A model generated the notes under the pieces. It saw only the letters and a list, made by a program, of their open reading frames with translations, ran no database searches and had not been told where the DNA came from. Positions 33,841 through 45,099 of a stretch of DNA of 64,000 bases are shown piece after piece (position 1 is the first letter of the stretch; every line of letters starts with the position of its first letter). The DNA comes from Polytrichum commune (lineage: Eukaryota > Streptophyta > Polytrichopsida > Polytrichales > Polytrichaceae): the NCBI GenBank assembly GCA_950295325.1, contig OX485806.1, positions 36,644,001-36,708,000 of the forward strand, read 5' to 3'. A program made the position numbers and the translations under genes.

Positions 33841-34324
33841 CCGGGCGGATCCAGATCAATCTGTCGTTGTAGTTCCGGGCATGCGTTACGGATTCTCTGT
33901 GTGACCTGCCAGGCCGGATGAGGCTAATCCGGACTGGTTGTGAGGGATTACCGGAACGTGGCCGTAGTGGAGCATTTTCCTCGGATGAACCACATCACCA
34001 TTGGAGTTAGGACTAGAGGAGGTAGGATTTGAGGAGATAGGAGTAGGAGTAAGTTTTAGATTTAGTGGTTCATCCGGAAGGCAAGTCTCGGAAGTGAGGA
34101 TTTCCAAACTGACCATCCGGAAACGGAAAGGCCATTCCGCCCGGTGGTCGATTTTCAAGTAGGGAAGGAGAGGAGCTGCCATCTTACACTTCACAGGGTC
34201 CCTGGAACGATACTCGGATCGTCCGGACAGCCGCTTAAGCACTAAAAACGCTTAACTAGATGTTTTTATCGATTCCGTGTTCCGACAAAATAGCTTAAAA
34301 AAACAACATAAATTCATTTCACGG

Positions 34325-34890
34325 AGTAATGCGCCTACTATTCTTCTCCCGCTTCTATATCCCTTGATGCAATTGTCATAACAAAACCCCATTTAGTCAT
34401 CTTTCAAGGTTTTGGAAGCATGCTATACTCCCACACTACATTGGCAATTTCTTCTCGTCCTATGGAGTTATTAATAACACTTGCAACATTGCCCCTCTCC
34501 ACACTCCCGTCTATGTAAATATCATCCTCGGCTTTAAGGACATAAGTTTTGAAGTAGGTACAAGATTTATCAATTTTCAGTATCATTTATCTAACTCGGT
34601 GTATTGGGGACCCACAAATGGCAAAAGGATATCGCCTGATTTTGCAGAATCCATAGCAAATAAACCCCATCCCATGAATGAAAGTTTTGAAATTTTCACT
34701 TCCCAATTTCTTTGGTGAAAGTTTGAAAGTGGTGAACTTTGGTATGGGACCATTGCACCACTGCCCATCAAAGGCTTCAAACCTCCAATTCATCAATGTC
34801 AGCTCCTCATTAGTGTAGTCTCTCTTTTTGGGGACACGTTTTGGGATTCTTATCTCTTTAAAAAACAATTGTATGGCCAACTTCGTTGCT
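34325..34890 (-). pseudogene. SET-domain (histone-methyltransferase-like) gene fragment
   Basis: Conceptual pieces on the minus strand give the order of a SET domain. MGWGLFAMDSAKSGDILLPF then VGPQYTE is the N-terminal part. After a frameshift near 34585, TYVLKAEDDIYIDGSVERGN then VASVINNSIGREEIANVVWE is the central part, with VINNS in the place of the NH[S/C]xxPN motif. Beyond a TGA in the TGG position at 34404-34406, GFVMTIASRDIEAGEE is the C-terminal core. A further frameshift near 34710 separates FEAFDGQWCNGPIPKFTTF upstream. SET proteins transfer methyl groups to lysines. With two frameshifts and a nonsense codon this copy is dead. Lying inside a CACTA element it is probably captured or TE-encoded. 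Confidence 0.7.
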
Positions 34891-35034
34891 TCCTCAACAA
34901 AAGGCCGTCTTTGTGCCTACACGAATGCAATAAATATTACATCAAAATTCAATCGACTCATTTATAAAACAATATAATACGATGAACGCAAATATATCAC
35001 ATTTTAATATGGATTTTGTAAACGTTGAATCTCA

Positions 35035-35130
35035 TTTATATCGACGAAGATGTTTTATTATGGTTGCTCTTGACAAAACCTTTCCCCCTAGACACATACT
35101 GCAAGGCCATCGATACTTTACCAATCCTCT
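35035..35130 (-). pseudogene. Zinc-finger-like exon, CACTA transposase N-terminus type
   Basis: About 30 codons on minus: KYRWPCSMCLGGKVLSRATI followed by IKHLRRYK and a stop. The C-x2-C-x-GGK...H pattern matches the small zinc-finger-like segment at the N-terminus of CACTA transposases. An AG acceptor precedes it. It is upstream, on the same strand, of both the SET fragment and the TNP2 remnants, so it may be the first coding exon of either. Short and therefore uncertain. Confidence 0.35.
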
Positions 35131-35539
35131 TTTGTCTGTTTATTTTTCCTCCGAGTCCATAGCTCCAAGTCCAACAGTGCGCGCTTTGATGTTTCATCCA
35201 TTTTGAATCTACATTAAAGTAAATGAAATTTGGTTACTCCAAATGTGAACTTAAATTATTTGATAAAAGATGTGGGCACAATTGCAAAATAAAATCCCCA
35301 ACAACATCATTTGCCCCACATATGTTGTAATTAGCCTAGAGAACTTGAAATGTAGGTTGCTTTAACTTAAAGTCCACATCTTTACTTAATGTAGTGAATG
35401 ACATTACTTAACATAGTGAACAACAACTAAAGGCAGTGAATTATTTTTCCCGCCTAAATACCCATGACGCCAACAAAATTATTATTCAAATACTGAAAGG
35501 TATAAGAGCTACAAGTGGGGGGCCTTGGCACTTTCTCTT

Positions 35540-35990
35540 CCTGCATACTTCACACCTTAGAAACCCTACTCTGCACACTTCAACCTCTTCAAACCTTACT
35601 TGCACGCTTTACAACTTAGAAACCATAGTTTTACACTTCACAACTTCTGAAACCCTAGTTTACACTTCAAATCCTTCAATCCGTTCAACTTTCTACTCAC
35701 AAAATGAAATTGTTATGGTTCCAACTTATAATCGCTTGAAGGGCAAAATACCGAAAATGAGGCAACCTACCAATGGGGGCCAAGACCCGCTTTCTACTTG
35801 CAAGCTTCACAACTTCTCAAACCCTACTTTGCATGCTTCACTTTGTATAAACCCTACTTTGCACATCCCACTTTCTAGAAAGCCTACTTTGCTGGCTTCA
35901 CTTTAAGAAACCCTACTTACACATCGTTTCTCAAACCCTACTTGGTGCACTTCACAACTTAGAAACCTTACTTGTACACTTCAACCTCTT
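35540..35990. repeat. Degenerate minisatellite
   Basis: Around a dozen diverged units of CTTCACAACTTAGAAACCCT then ACTTGCACA, interrupted near 35700-35790 by unrelated sequence. It lies directly upstream of the TnpA-like first exon. Confidence 0.7.
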
Positions 35991-36026
35991 CAATATTTGC
36001 AACTCTTTACACACAATGGAGATCTT

Positions 36027-36187
36027 ATGGCGTTCACAATGACTTGCAAGGTCAAACGTGTGATTGAAGAGGTGCTCGAATATGAGCAACTTAGGCGGCA
36101 AAAAATTGAAGCCCACACCAGAAAGTTGGAATCCTTGGGGCTTCCAGCATTAGCGGCGGCGGTCCTATCGGCAACTAACTTGAAGAG
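36027..36187 (+). pseudogene. First exon of a TnpA-like CACTA ORF1
   Basis: ATG at 36027, then MAFTMTCKVKRVIEEVLEYE, then QLRRQKIEAHTRKLESLGLP and a short alanine-rich end, followed by AAGAG|GTAAAC, a good splice donor after 36187. The motif YE.LR..RI..N...LE.LGL is the recurring start of plant CACTA ORF1 (Transposase_24/TnpA-like) proteins. These bind subterminal repeats and work with TNP2. Later scraps at 36990-37196 and 40077-41720 on the same strand look like its remaining exons. Confidence 0.5.
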
Positions 36188-36989
36188 GTAAACATGCATC
36201 CCTAATCAAAGTCGATGGTGTCTTTGTGGTTTTAGTTTACATTAATAATTGTTGTGGCTTGAAACTTATCACCACAATATGTCCCCCTTACCGCAATTCC
36301 TTTGTCGCAGCTACCCAGGTGCCCGAATACGACTATGCTTGCAACTACACAAGCACATCCTACCCCCTCCTAATTGCGGATCTTGATCTCTTAGGGTTTG
36401 GTCTTGGCTGCCTCATCTGAGCTCCATATTCTGCATACATTTAGCCTTGTTAGTTTCTCCATTGTCTCTCATTGTGTCAATATATATTTTTAGATTTGAA
36501 CTATTAAGACATCAACAAACTAATGTCTCTTTGAATATCCTAAACTTACCCTATGTCACACAACTAATGTTAGTGTATCTCACTTTGATAGTTGATTGCA
36601 ACTCCCAAAACTTAAATAACGAATGTCAGTTTGAAATCCCTAAACCAACATATAATCAAAGCTTATGTCAACTTAGCTCACCCTATGTCAAATATGCTAC
36701 GTTAGTTCAGCCCACACAAAAATTTGATATGGACTCCTAAACCCTAAACAAATAATGTGAGTTTGAAGGAAACTAATGATCCAAGCCCTTGTTGTGGCCT
36801 AAACCCGGGAACCTCATTGAGTTCTCTTCCTTTTAGAACAACAATTTATTGAAATCCTATCCTTCTGTCTAGAGCCCCCAACTCACATCAAATTATTATG
36901 GAGTATAAGTTACCCACTTTACTTAGTATAATAGCTACATTGTGCAAAAAAAACGTAAAACACTGCTTGTAGAGGTTCCCAATTCCCTC

Positions 36990-37196
36990 CAATCAATGCT
37001 TGTATGCTAGGAGAAATGCAAGAGTTATTGGCTAACACATTCAAGGATTCTAAGACAATCTCCGATTCCCTCAAGCCACCTAGGAGGAGTTCAAGGTTGT
37101 CAACCTTACCATCAATATCAACGCAAATAGAGGCAGGAGAGAGTAACAAAGAAGATGGTATGTCCAGTGAACGAATAGAAAAAAAGAAAATGATGT
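36990..37196 (+). pseudogene. Internal exon remnant of the TnpA-like gene
   Basis: The frame contains LGEMQELLANTFKDSKTISD then SLKPPRRSSRLSTLP, then an acidic and lysine-rich tail ending in a stop. RRSSRL after a polar helix occurs in the same family as the exon at 36027-36187. No precise splice borders could be fixed. Confidence 0.35.
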
Positions 37197-37299
37197 AGAC
37201 TACGCCTTAGAATCACAAACAGAAGAGGAAAAAAAAGAGTCCAAAATACCCCTCACAGTTCAAAAACCGGTAAGTTAAACAAATCTTTGGCTACATATA

Positions 37300-38560
37300 T
37301 TGTCGCAACCCTTGCTAGCCCCCTTAACCATCTTAACCAATTTCATTTCTAGCAAAGGTTACGAGCGCTAACCCTTCGCATTCCGCCATGCTAATGGTTA
37401 GCTCCTCCTACCCCAGACCTTATAATTTATAGGAGGGGAACCAACCCTCCTACTTTGTTTTCATGACTCACCCCTTTAATCGGTAACCAATTCTTAGATG
37501 TGGACTTATGTGAGGCCAAACCTACCACCTTTAAGCGTCCTAGTCCGGGTAATAGGTTTGGAGATTACATGTGTAACATAACAACTTGTGGTAACATGGG
37601 ATGTACGTTCTACCTTAATGAGTTTCTAATTTAATTCAAATCATAACATTTTATTAGTGTGAACCTCGTGCATAGACACATCCTTGGATTTTTCCAGAGT
37701 CCACCCCACTGTCTTTGCCACGCATGCCTTCAATGATTTCCCCCTTGCAACTTTGGTTCTGGCTGTCGATTCTTCACTGGTGCATGACACCTCGCTGAGG
37801 CTATGATGTATTGATTCCATGAGGCACATAAGTTTTAATACAAGTGTTGAAAAATACTTATATAACTTAACATTACCTCCTCTTCCACAAGTCCCTCACA
37901 AATCCTTCCCAACTTCATCTCATAATGCAACCACTAAACCAACTAGCCTAATCCAACTAGCATAACCCTTTAGCCTAACTAATTAGTCTAATTAACCATC
38001 CTCACTAACTAGTAGTAACTCAACTTGTCGATCTAGCTTAGACTCGGGAGTGCACAACTAGTTGGAACTAGATTCCTCCTTAACTCATTCGCTAAATCTA
38101 ACTGGCTCTACTTAACCCAGCCGCTAGGCCTAACTAGCCTCCCTCTTCAACCCAGCAGCTAAGCCAACTGCCTCCAACTACAAACCAGCAGCTAGCCTAA
38201 GTGGCCTCCGCCTTAAAACCTACAAGGTTGAATGCTTTAAATCTAACATGAATCTAGATGCTATAATTCTAAATGTCATAATTCTAAACACTATAAATTT
38301 AAATGATATAAGTCTAAATTCTATAAGTTGAACACAACGAGCTAAGCTCTAAATGCCTCAAATCAAAGACTACTCCTAACAAGTGTCAACTAACTTCAAG
38401 GCTAATTAGTCTTGGTTCTTCACATTGAGACCTTGCACACACATGTGCTCCTTTCTTGTTTCCCACACACCCATACTCATAACACGTGGGGTGCCAAAGA
38501 GCACAAAGGAAAGAGAGAGAGGGAGAGGGGAGAGTGATGATTATATAGTGAGGTGAAAGG
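37300..38560. other. Non-coding, LTR-like stretch inside the CACTA element
   Basis: Contains many CTAACTAGCCTAA-type phrases (37930-38230) and TCTAAAT..TATAA phrases (38250-38340). No coding motif. Similar in style to 23880-24140. Confidence 0.3.
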
Positions 38561-38567
38561 AAGTAGG

Positions 38568-38740
38568 TGAGCACTCCCAATGCTCAAGATAAATCTTTTG
38601 ATCATTTCCTACTTTATAGGCTCTCATCCTATCATTTAAGCCTTCAAGGGAGTATATGAGCACCCCCAAGGCTCAAGATAAACCTTTTGATCTTTTCATA
38701 CTTTGTAAGCTCTCATCCTATCATTTAAGCCTTCAACTCT
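38568..38740. repeat. Tandem duplication, about 87 bp
   Basis: The phrase CTCAAGATAAATCTTTTGAT, then CTCTCATCCTATCATTTAAG, at 38583-38642 recurs at 38673-38732 with few changes. Non-coding. Confidence 0.8.
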
Positions 38741-39049
38741 TAAACCAATAACATAGATCCTAATTCAAACATTTAACTCAAGGAGCTATCATTGGTTCAC
38801 CACACACTATGCTCACCTAACTAAGCAACTTTCTTCACACCGCTAAACTTCTAATCAACCTAAGGTCTAAACATAACTTCACTCAAGCCTCATTTTTTTT
38901 AATATTTTTGTGAATAATCATAAAACATCAAAACATAACTTCTAATAGTTTCAAACGGTTAAGAATTCATGTGGGCACCATTTTGGGCTCACAATTTCCA
39001 TCCATGGAAGTCCAATCTTATGTTGATCATCACATTGCCAAAACAACAC

Positions 39050-39800
39050 TATAACAACCCGAAGCATACTAGGCAACTATGACTTTACATTGGGCCAAAG
39101 CCCATGAAGGCCGTGCCCTCCGGCCTCGGGTGGGTGAGGCTACACCTCCTCACCCATATAAGCCATTAGCACTCTAGGCAGGGCCCCTACCCCACTATCG
39201 AGAAACATTTTGTCTCTCTACCAAGAGTTGGGGCCAAGTAGACATTTTCCCTTAGTCGTTGGGCCTAGAAGCCCTAGCAGCTTCAGACCATCATAACTTC
39301 CTTGTATGATGTCTGATGCTAACAAGCGACCACTCCGTCTTCATCTACGCTTCATGTAGATGTCGATGAACTCCTCATTTGCCTCATTTGGGCAAGTACT
39401 GAGGAAGTTATGCCTGTTCAAACCTTGGCAGTCCCGGGAGCCACTCCCAGGCCAGTGCTGCACCAGGGCGCTGTCCTGGGACAACGCCCCACTCCAATTG
39501 CCATAACTCCTAGATTACACTTCCGATTAAGGTATTCCTTAGCATTCTAGAATCATCACGCCACAAGCTACATGTAACTCATGGCCTTACCCTCGCGCCT
39601 CCTAGTCTCCATGGGTGGAAGGTGTTCTCAACGCCAGGGGCCCTCACCCACACTAGGATCACTTGGGCCCTTTCACCAACGGCAGTACAAGTCCCAGGTG
39701 TCACTCTGGGGTCCCCCTTGTGCCCATGGTGCTTCGGGCACTCCTCATAGAGAGGTGCGCGATATATGTCATTTCAGACTTTGCATTCTTTAAGATATTC
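39050..39800. other. GC-rich non-coding block, possible retroelement fragment
   Basis: GC-rich compared with both sides, with paired phrases such as CCCGGGAGCCACTCCCAGGC and GCGCTGTCCTGGGACAACGC. No protein motif and no partner copy in the window. The beginning CTATAACAACCCGAAGC resembles some retroelement LTR starts, but only loosely. Confidence 0.3.
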
Positions 39801-40076
39801 ATTTTCATGTATTGAACTCAAACACAAAGGAATAAATATTGTAAGTGTCTTTGTATGTACTATATGTACTCCTAATAGTCAATCATGATTTTGCATTGTG
39901 ATCTAGATCCAATCTGGTAGGACTGTAATTCTAGTCATGTACAATTGAATATTACTATGATAAGTTTAACACTACTATGTACCGTTCAACATTACTATGT
40001 ACAGTTAAACATCGTTCTCTATATAGAAAGTAAGTTATGAATTTATATGATTAAAACAATTTTAACAATTTTTTTG

Positions 40077-41720
40077 CAGCCACCCAAAAATTCAAGAATC
40101 TGGTCACAAAGGAAGAAAAATATGGCTTCAGCCCCTAGGGACAAGAACAAACTACCCGTTGACGATCTTGAAGATTGGGATAAAGATGGTGACAATAAAG
40201 AGGATGGTAAAGAGAAAGGTAAAACTTTTGATTGGAGCAAGCCAATCCATATAGAAGAGGAGAAAAATTATGTACGAGTGCGGGACAATTAACTATAAAG
40301 AGATGATGTTGTTGCTCCCAAAGATGGTGTTGCAGCCAAGCTGGCCTTGGAAATTGAAAAAAAAATTTTGGAAATCATGAAAAAAAAATTGGTTTTGATA
40401 TCACGCCTTCATTCAATGAGGTCACATAATAGTGATGAAGAAAAAAACGGGTTTGGCGAAGAATGTGTTGCAATACAAAGGAAATCAACACATAATTCAC
40501 AAATGAAGGCTAAGAGGAGGGTTGCCAGCAAAGCATGTCAGGAGCAATTTAAAGATAGAGCGAGGGAGGGAAAACGATTTTTTTTGTGGATCTTAATGAT
40601 AATGGTATACATTAGTCAATTGATGGACTTGTAATATGCCTTAAATGCTTGTTAAATATGTGATAATATGGAGTAGTATGTAAATATTTGTGATGTTTCA
40701 AACTAATGTGGTTGCTATCTAACATATGGTATGGTTAATGTGGATTATTTTCCAAGATTTCCTAGTGGGGTGTATAGGCCGCAATGGCTCAATGTTTTGC
40801 GTGACTACTCCAGCGATTTGGATTGGAGTGTGGACAACATTAATGACCAGGATGAGACGACACTTCACAACATCTACACGCATATGAAGAAAAATTGGGA
40901 ATATCGTGGATTCAAAAGGGAACCTAAAGTGTTAAGGTACGAGGACTTGAAAAGGAACCTAGGCCAAGAATTAAAGAGCAAAAGATGTCAAATGAAAATG
41001 CGTATATTGAAATGATTAGGAAAACCAAAGTTTATCCGTATGGATCACTAGTTGAATATGGTAGAACACACTCGCGATCCCAAGTAAATTGAGCAAGAGT
41101 TAATATTGGTGTAGTACACAATGATGACTATTTTCCAGAGATTTTTGCTCACAATATATATTGGTGTAGGCGTCACAATTGAATAGAGAATCCCACCAAG
41201 ATGAGATAGAGGTGGAGCTTGTTAGGGATAAAGGCACAACACGGTCAGAAGGTGATTGTCCAACATTTTCCACTATATCAATGAGGGGGATAAAGTAATG
41301 CTAAATGTGGTTTCGGATTATTTCCTCATGTAAGTCGCACTAATAGTATAGGACTTAAGGAAGTAAAGGCAGATACAAAACAATTAGATGAAAAATTCAA
41401 GACAATTCAAAGTTCGCTAGATGCGGTAATGACTAAGCTTGGTATCCCAATGAAAGAGTAGCTACCACACCCTCATGTGGTGAGCCCTTCTAATATTAAG
41501 AAAAAAATATCAAACTCTCGTAGAAGTGTGTCTCCCCTTGTACGCTCAAGGTCAAAAGAACCTATAAGCAAGGGTTTGGAATTTGGAAGTGTAATTGAAA
41601 AACCAATCGTGGTGGGTGCACAAAACCCTTCTGGATTCCAAAAAACATCGTCAGAGAATGAGAAGAACATGTATGATTCATGTGAAAGTATGAAGTTTTG
41701 TGATTTATTTTTTCATTAAA
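40077..41720 (+). pseudogene. 3' exons of the TnpA-like CACTA gene, decayed
   Basis: After a T-rich tract and CAG at 40077-40079 the frame reads PPKNSRIWSQRKKN, then an acidic-basic segment (KLPVDDLEDWDKDGD). Later open pieces are 40347-40634 (KAKRRVASKACQEQF) and 40731-41015 (YIHMKKNWEYRGFKREPKVL-like charged helix). From 41000 other frames give NAYIEMIRKTKVYPYGSLVE, and 41477-41719 is rich in Ser and Lys. This order (basic region, then KNW-type helix, then YP.G block) is compatible with plant CACTA ORF1 proteins, but many stops and frame changes show decay. Exon borders are not reliable. Confidence 0.35.
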
Positions 41721-41824
41721 GTGTTTATTTTTTGTATTTTTAAAACATGATATTTTGGAGTTTGATCTATCAAAGTTAATGTATGTGTTTAAATCTTTGT
41801 TAACATATGTGGTGGTGTTTAATG

Positions 41825-42438
41825 GGGTGCAAGCATGGTAAAGTGGACCAAAAAAATGCTCTGGTATACTAAAACCATAATTTTTTTGGTCAAAGGCCTA
41901 AAAGTAGTAGCAAAGAGTTATTTAAATTGGAATTTTTTTTATGATGACTTTTATTGTTGTATAAAATAGTGAAATGTAGAATATCAAGTTGAGATTTTTA
42001 ATACTTAGAATCAAAAGTGATGCTAAAAAACAAATGGTTAAGTCTGATTTTGGATGTAGATTTCATGACCTTAATTATTTTGAAGTTAGAATTTCTTTTA
42101 TATTCCTTGAATTCATTATCTACTTGAGGGCATCACCACAAAACTTTGTAAAAAACCATCAATTTAATGTAATTTTATCATATTTTAAACAAATTTTAGA
42201 CAGTCACTTATTCAATATCACCTACTTGCACGCCACTTGCACCGTCTTCTAAAATAGGTAGACTTTTCTTGGAATTCTTTTTGTCATCATAAATTGCTTG
42301 GCTTTGTAGATCAAGATGTTTTTAAAATGTCTATGGTTTATTTCTTCACAAAATTCAAAGTTATTACATAAAATTGAATCACTTTCACTTAACACTAGGC
42401 AGGGATCAGGAGTTGTCCACTTTACCGTGCTTGCACCC
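41825..42438. mobile_element. MITE-like element with 24-bp inverted ends
   Basis: GGGTGCAAGCATGGTAAAGT then GGAC at the left is the complement of GTCCACTTTACCGTGCTTGC then ACCC at the right, with one mismatch. AAT lies outside both ends (41821-41823 and 42439-42441). The interior of about 0.6 kb is AT-rich and non-coding. The superfamily is unclear. Confidence 0.7.
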
Positions 42439-42959
42439 AATGCGTTCAGTGGAAGTTGTTATGAATAGGTACACGAGATTTCCAGCATTGTGATTCGCAC
42501 ATCTGGAAGGCCGTCGTCAAACCAAGGTGTCCAGGAACATGATGGTAATGCAAAAATAGAGAAGGGACCTAAACTTAAGCGGATATGATTGAGTAAGACA
42601 AGAAATTGACTTTGGAGGCGTTGCCAATATTGCAAAAATGTGACGTTTAGACAAAGGGGTTGCACTATGAATATTATTTATGTTAAATTATATTTCTTAT
42701 GTTTTGAGGTCAAATTGTTGTGGACTTACATTGATGGAAGTTGACCAAAGTCAATCTATCTAATATACTAAGATTATGGACAATGGATTAATCAATCTCA
42801 TGCTAAAATAGTTGATTAGACATGGTTAATACCCATCATTGGTGGTAGTTGTTGTATTGTCCAGAGCCTAGTAACATATATGAACATATGATGTAATGAA
42901 AGCAAACAAATAAACATTGTAGAGAATTTGAGGTGTAGCCCATCAAAGAAGGGCAATTT

Positions 42960-43250
42960 AAAAAAAAAAAAATGAGACAAACAGATGGTGGATAAACGTC
43001 GGGCTGATAAACCTCCCCTTGTTACTAAGGTTTCAAAGAGGATTCAACTCCTTTAAGATTTGGTGAGGTTTTTTTTATGTAACATGGAGTATGATATAAT
43101 TGCAAAACACCCAACCCTTAAAAAAATATTCTTGTGACTAACATATGGTTGTTATAATGTGTAGAATGTGGGAAATATGGTATAAATGTGTGGTTATAAG
43201 GAGGAAGACTCCAAAATAATATTCATTGGAAATGGTGTTATTAAGAATGT
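42960..43250. other. AT-rich non-coding DNA inside the CACTA element
   Basis: Includes an A run at 42960-42971. Nothing recognisable. Confidence 0.4.
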
Positions 43251-43259
43251 AGCAGGTGG

Positions 43260-43668
43260 CATGGGGAGTGCACTTAAAGTTAAGATTAGGAATACACGTG
43301 AGTGCGTTTTAATGGCATACACCCTATAATATTTGGCCTTAAAATAGTTTTTAAATTAAGAATTTTTAAGTGCCAAATCATTGCGTATATATCTATCACT
43401 TGGTATAAATTTCAGGACGAATTTTTTTTTATTAAAAAAAATGATAGAAGTTTGAACTAAAATGCATTGTTTTTTGCTTCAAAAATTAATTTAAAAATAT
43501 TTACAATTGATTATTTTTTAAATTTATACAACAAGAACTTTAGATTGTGTTTAATAATTCCATTTTATTTTTTTACAAATTTTAGATGATTTTTTAGTAC
43601 ATACATAGGGGGGTTAAAAATACGCACTCACGTGATTCCTAGTCTTAACTTTAAGTGCACTCCCCGAG
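43260..43668. mobile_element. hAT-like MITE inside the CACTA element
   Basis: 409 bp with inverted ends of about 45 bp: CATGGGGAGTGCACTTAAAG against CTCGGGGAGTGCACTTAAAG, both continuing TTAAGA.TAGGAAT..ACGTGAGTGCGT. The 8-bp duplication GCAGGTGG lies at 43252-43259 and 43669-43676. It is non-coding and AT-rich inside. It inserted after the CACTA element had formed. Confidence 0.85.
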
Positions 43669-44937
43669 GCAGGTGGGATATTGCACTCAAGGGTGATAAG
43701 TAAGGGCTACATTTCTCTTACAATCACGGAGTCGTATGAAGACGACTATCCCCTATTTGATCCCCTTAATAAAGACGACCCTCCAATCACTACAATTGGC
43801 AACACAAAAGGCCATTTTATTGTTTGGCCAACTAATTGTCTAAGGTTGTATGAGGTTGCGTGAGTGTAGAGTGGACTTGTAGACCAATATTGATTTTGAG
43901 ACATATACCTTTATGGAATTGTGTAATTATCACTGGTAGTAGTGAATTTTGAAACATGAATGACATATTATTGTATAAATTATATGACTTGGTTTTTGAA
44001 CCTTGCAACCATATTTATGTGACTGCACTAGATAGATGATTGTATTATGAACTTCATTGTATCTCAGAAAATTTATAGTCACCCTACTTTTGAAAATGAA
44101 GTGAAGAGAAATTAATTGACTCCATATAGAAATGCTAGTATGACCAGTGGGAATATATTGTGTATGCCATTAACATATGACTATATTGAATCAACCTCAT
44201 GTTACTCGTTGTAGTAAACTAAATCATTTGCATCCAAAAAATGACACTTAACAAAGTCATATAAAATTCACTGTTAATAATACATAATAAAAACATGACA
44301 ACCACATGACTTCACAAAGTACGCCAAATACTAATGATTTATGTAAACTTTACTCCACATAGTAAAATATATATCACGCCATAAAGTGAGAAATATATGT
44401 CATTATTGTATTTGTTTATTATATCCAATCACACACGCTTACTACGTAGAGTTATTGACCTCCTTCATTGTTGTCCGAGTTTACTAGAGGCAGTAATGTG
44501 GAGAAATTAATTCAACTAATGTTAGTTAGTTTGAAACATCTTTGTATCAACCACATTGTTAACGTTGACTAGCAGTTTGGAATGTATGTATATGCATTAC
44601 ACATGATATTACTTTGTGTAGTGAAGTGCAAATGTTAGTAGACACCATACATGAGTGGTGCCAGTGCCATGATATCACTAGGCTTAGTTATATGGACGTG
44701 TGTCTTATCTTACTTATATTGACGAGACGTAGTGAAGTAGGACATGCCTTTATGAAGTAAAGTATGTGTAGCACCCTAAACTTCACTGCCATTGGGAACA
44801 TCCTGTCCGATATGACTACAACTATACTTCACTATTTTTCTGAAGCGATTGGTCGTTTTCAACGGCAGTGAAGTCCGTGTTTTCTTACTTGTAGAAGTAA
44901 AAAAACCCAGTTGTAAAAGACGTGTTTTGTTGTAGTG

Positions 44938-45090
44938 AGTAGAAATTGCAACATTGTAAATGTGTAAACCCCCCAAAAAATTACAAAGAATGACAACTAA
45001 TGTTGGATTAAAATTTAGTGTTGGTGACACTACAATGTGGTTTACGATTAGTATTGAGCAAGACAATTAGAATTGGTGACAATAGATATC
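44938..45090. repeat. Right half of repeat R2
   Basis: After AGT the sequence AGAAATTGCAACATTGTAAA, then TTAGTGTTGGTGACACTA, then ACGATTAGTATTGA..AATTAGAATTGGTGACA follows the order of 9440-9590. It continues the copy cut off at 28467. Confidence 0.6.
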
Positions 45091-45099
45091 ATATCTAGT

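Larger units (their letters stand above)
28468..44937. mobile_element. Composite CACTA (En/Spm) element, about 16.5 kb
   Basis: The left end CACTACAACAAAACATGTC and the complement of the right end, CACTACAACAAAACACGTC, agree at 23 of the first 24 bases. AGT follows 44937 and precedes 28468, the 3-bp duplication expected for CACTA elements. The right subterminal region holds repeated CTTCACTAC and CTTCACT motifs, typical of the superfamily. Contents include TNP2-like scraps (28848-29609), a zinc-finger-like exon (35035-35130), TnpA-like exons (36027-41720), a SET pseudogene, a GC-rich foreign-looking block (30360-34240) and at least two MITEs. The flanks rejoin to a sequence like 9395-9590. 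It is defective, and its great length reflects acquired sequence. An alternative is two separate solo CACTA ends of the same family, but the shared AGT and the flank homology argue against it. Confidence 0.75.

Noticed and set aside
33886-34242. Minus-strand frame of 118 codons at the end of the GC-rich island
   Set aside because: No recognisable motif, and the region looks like 3' non-coding sequence of the island; kept out for lack of support.
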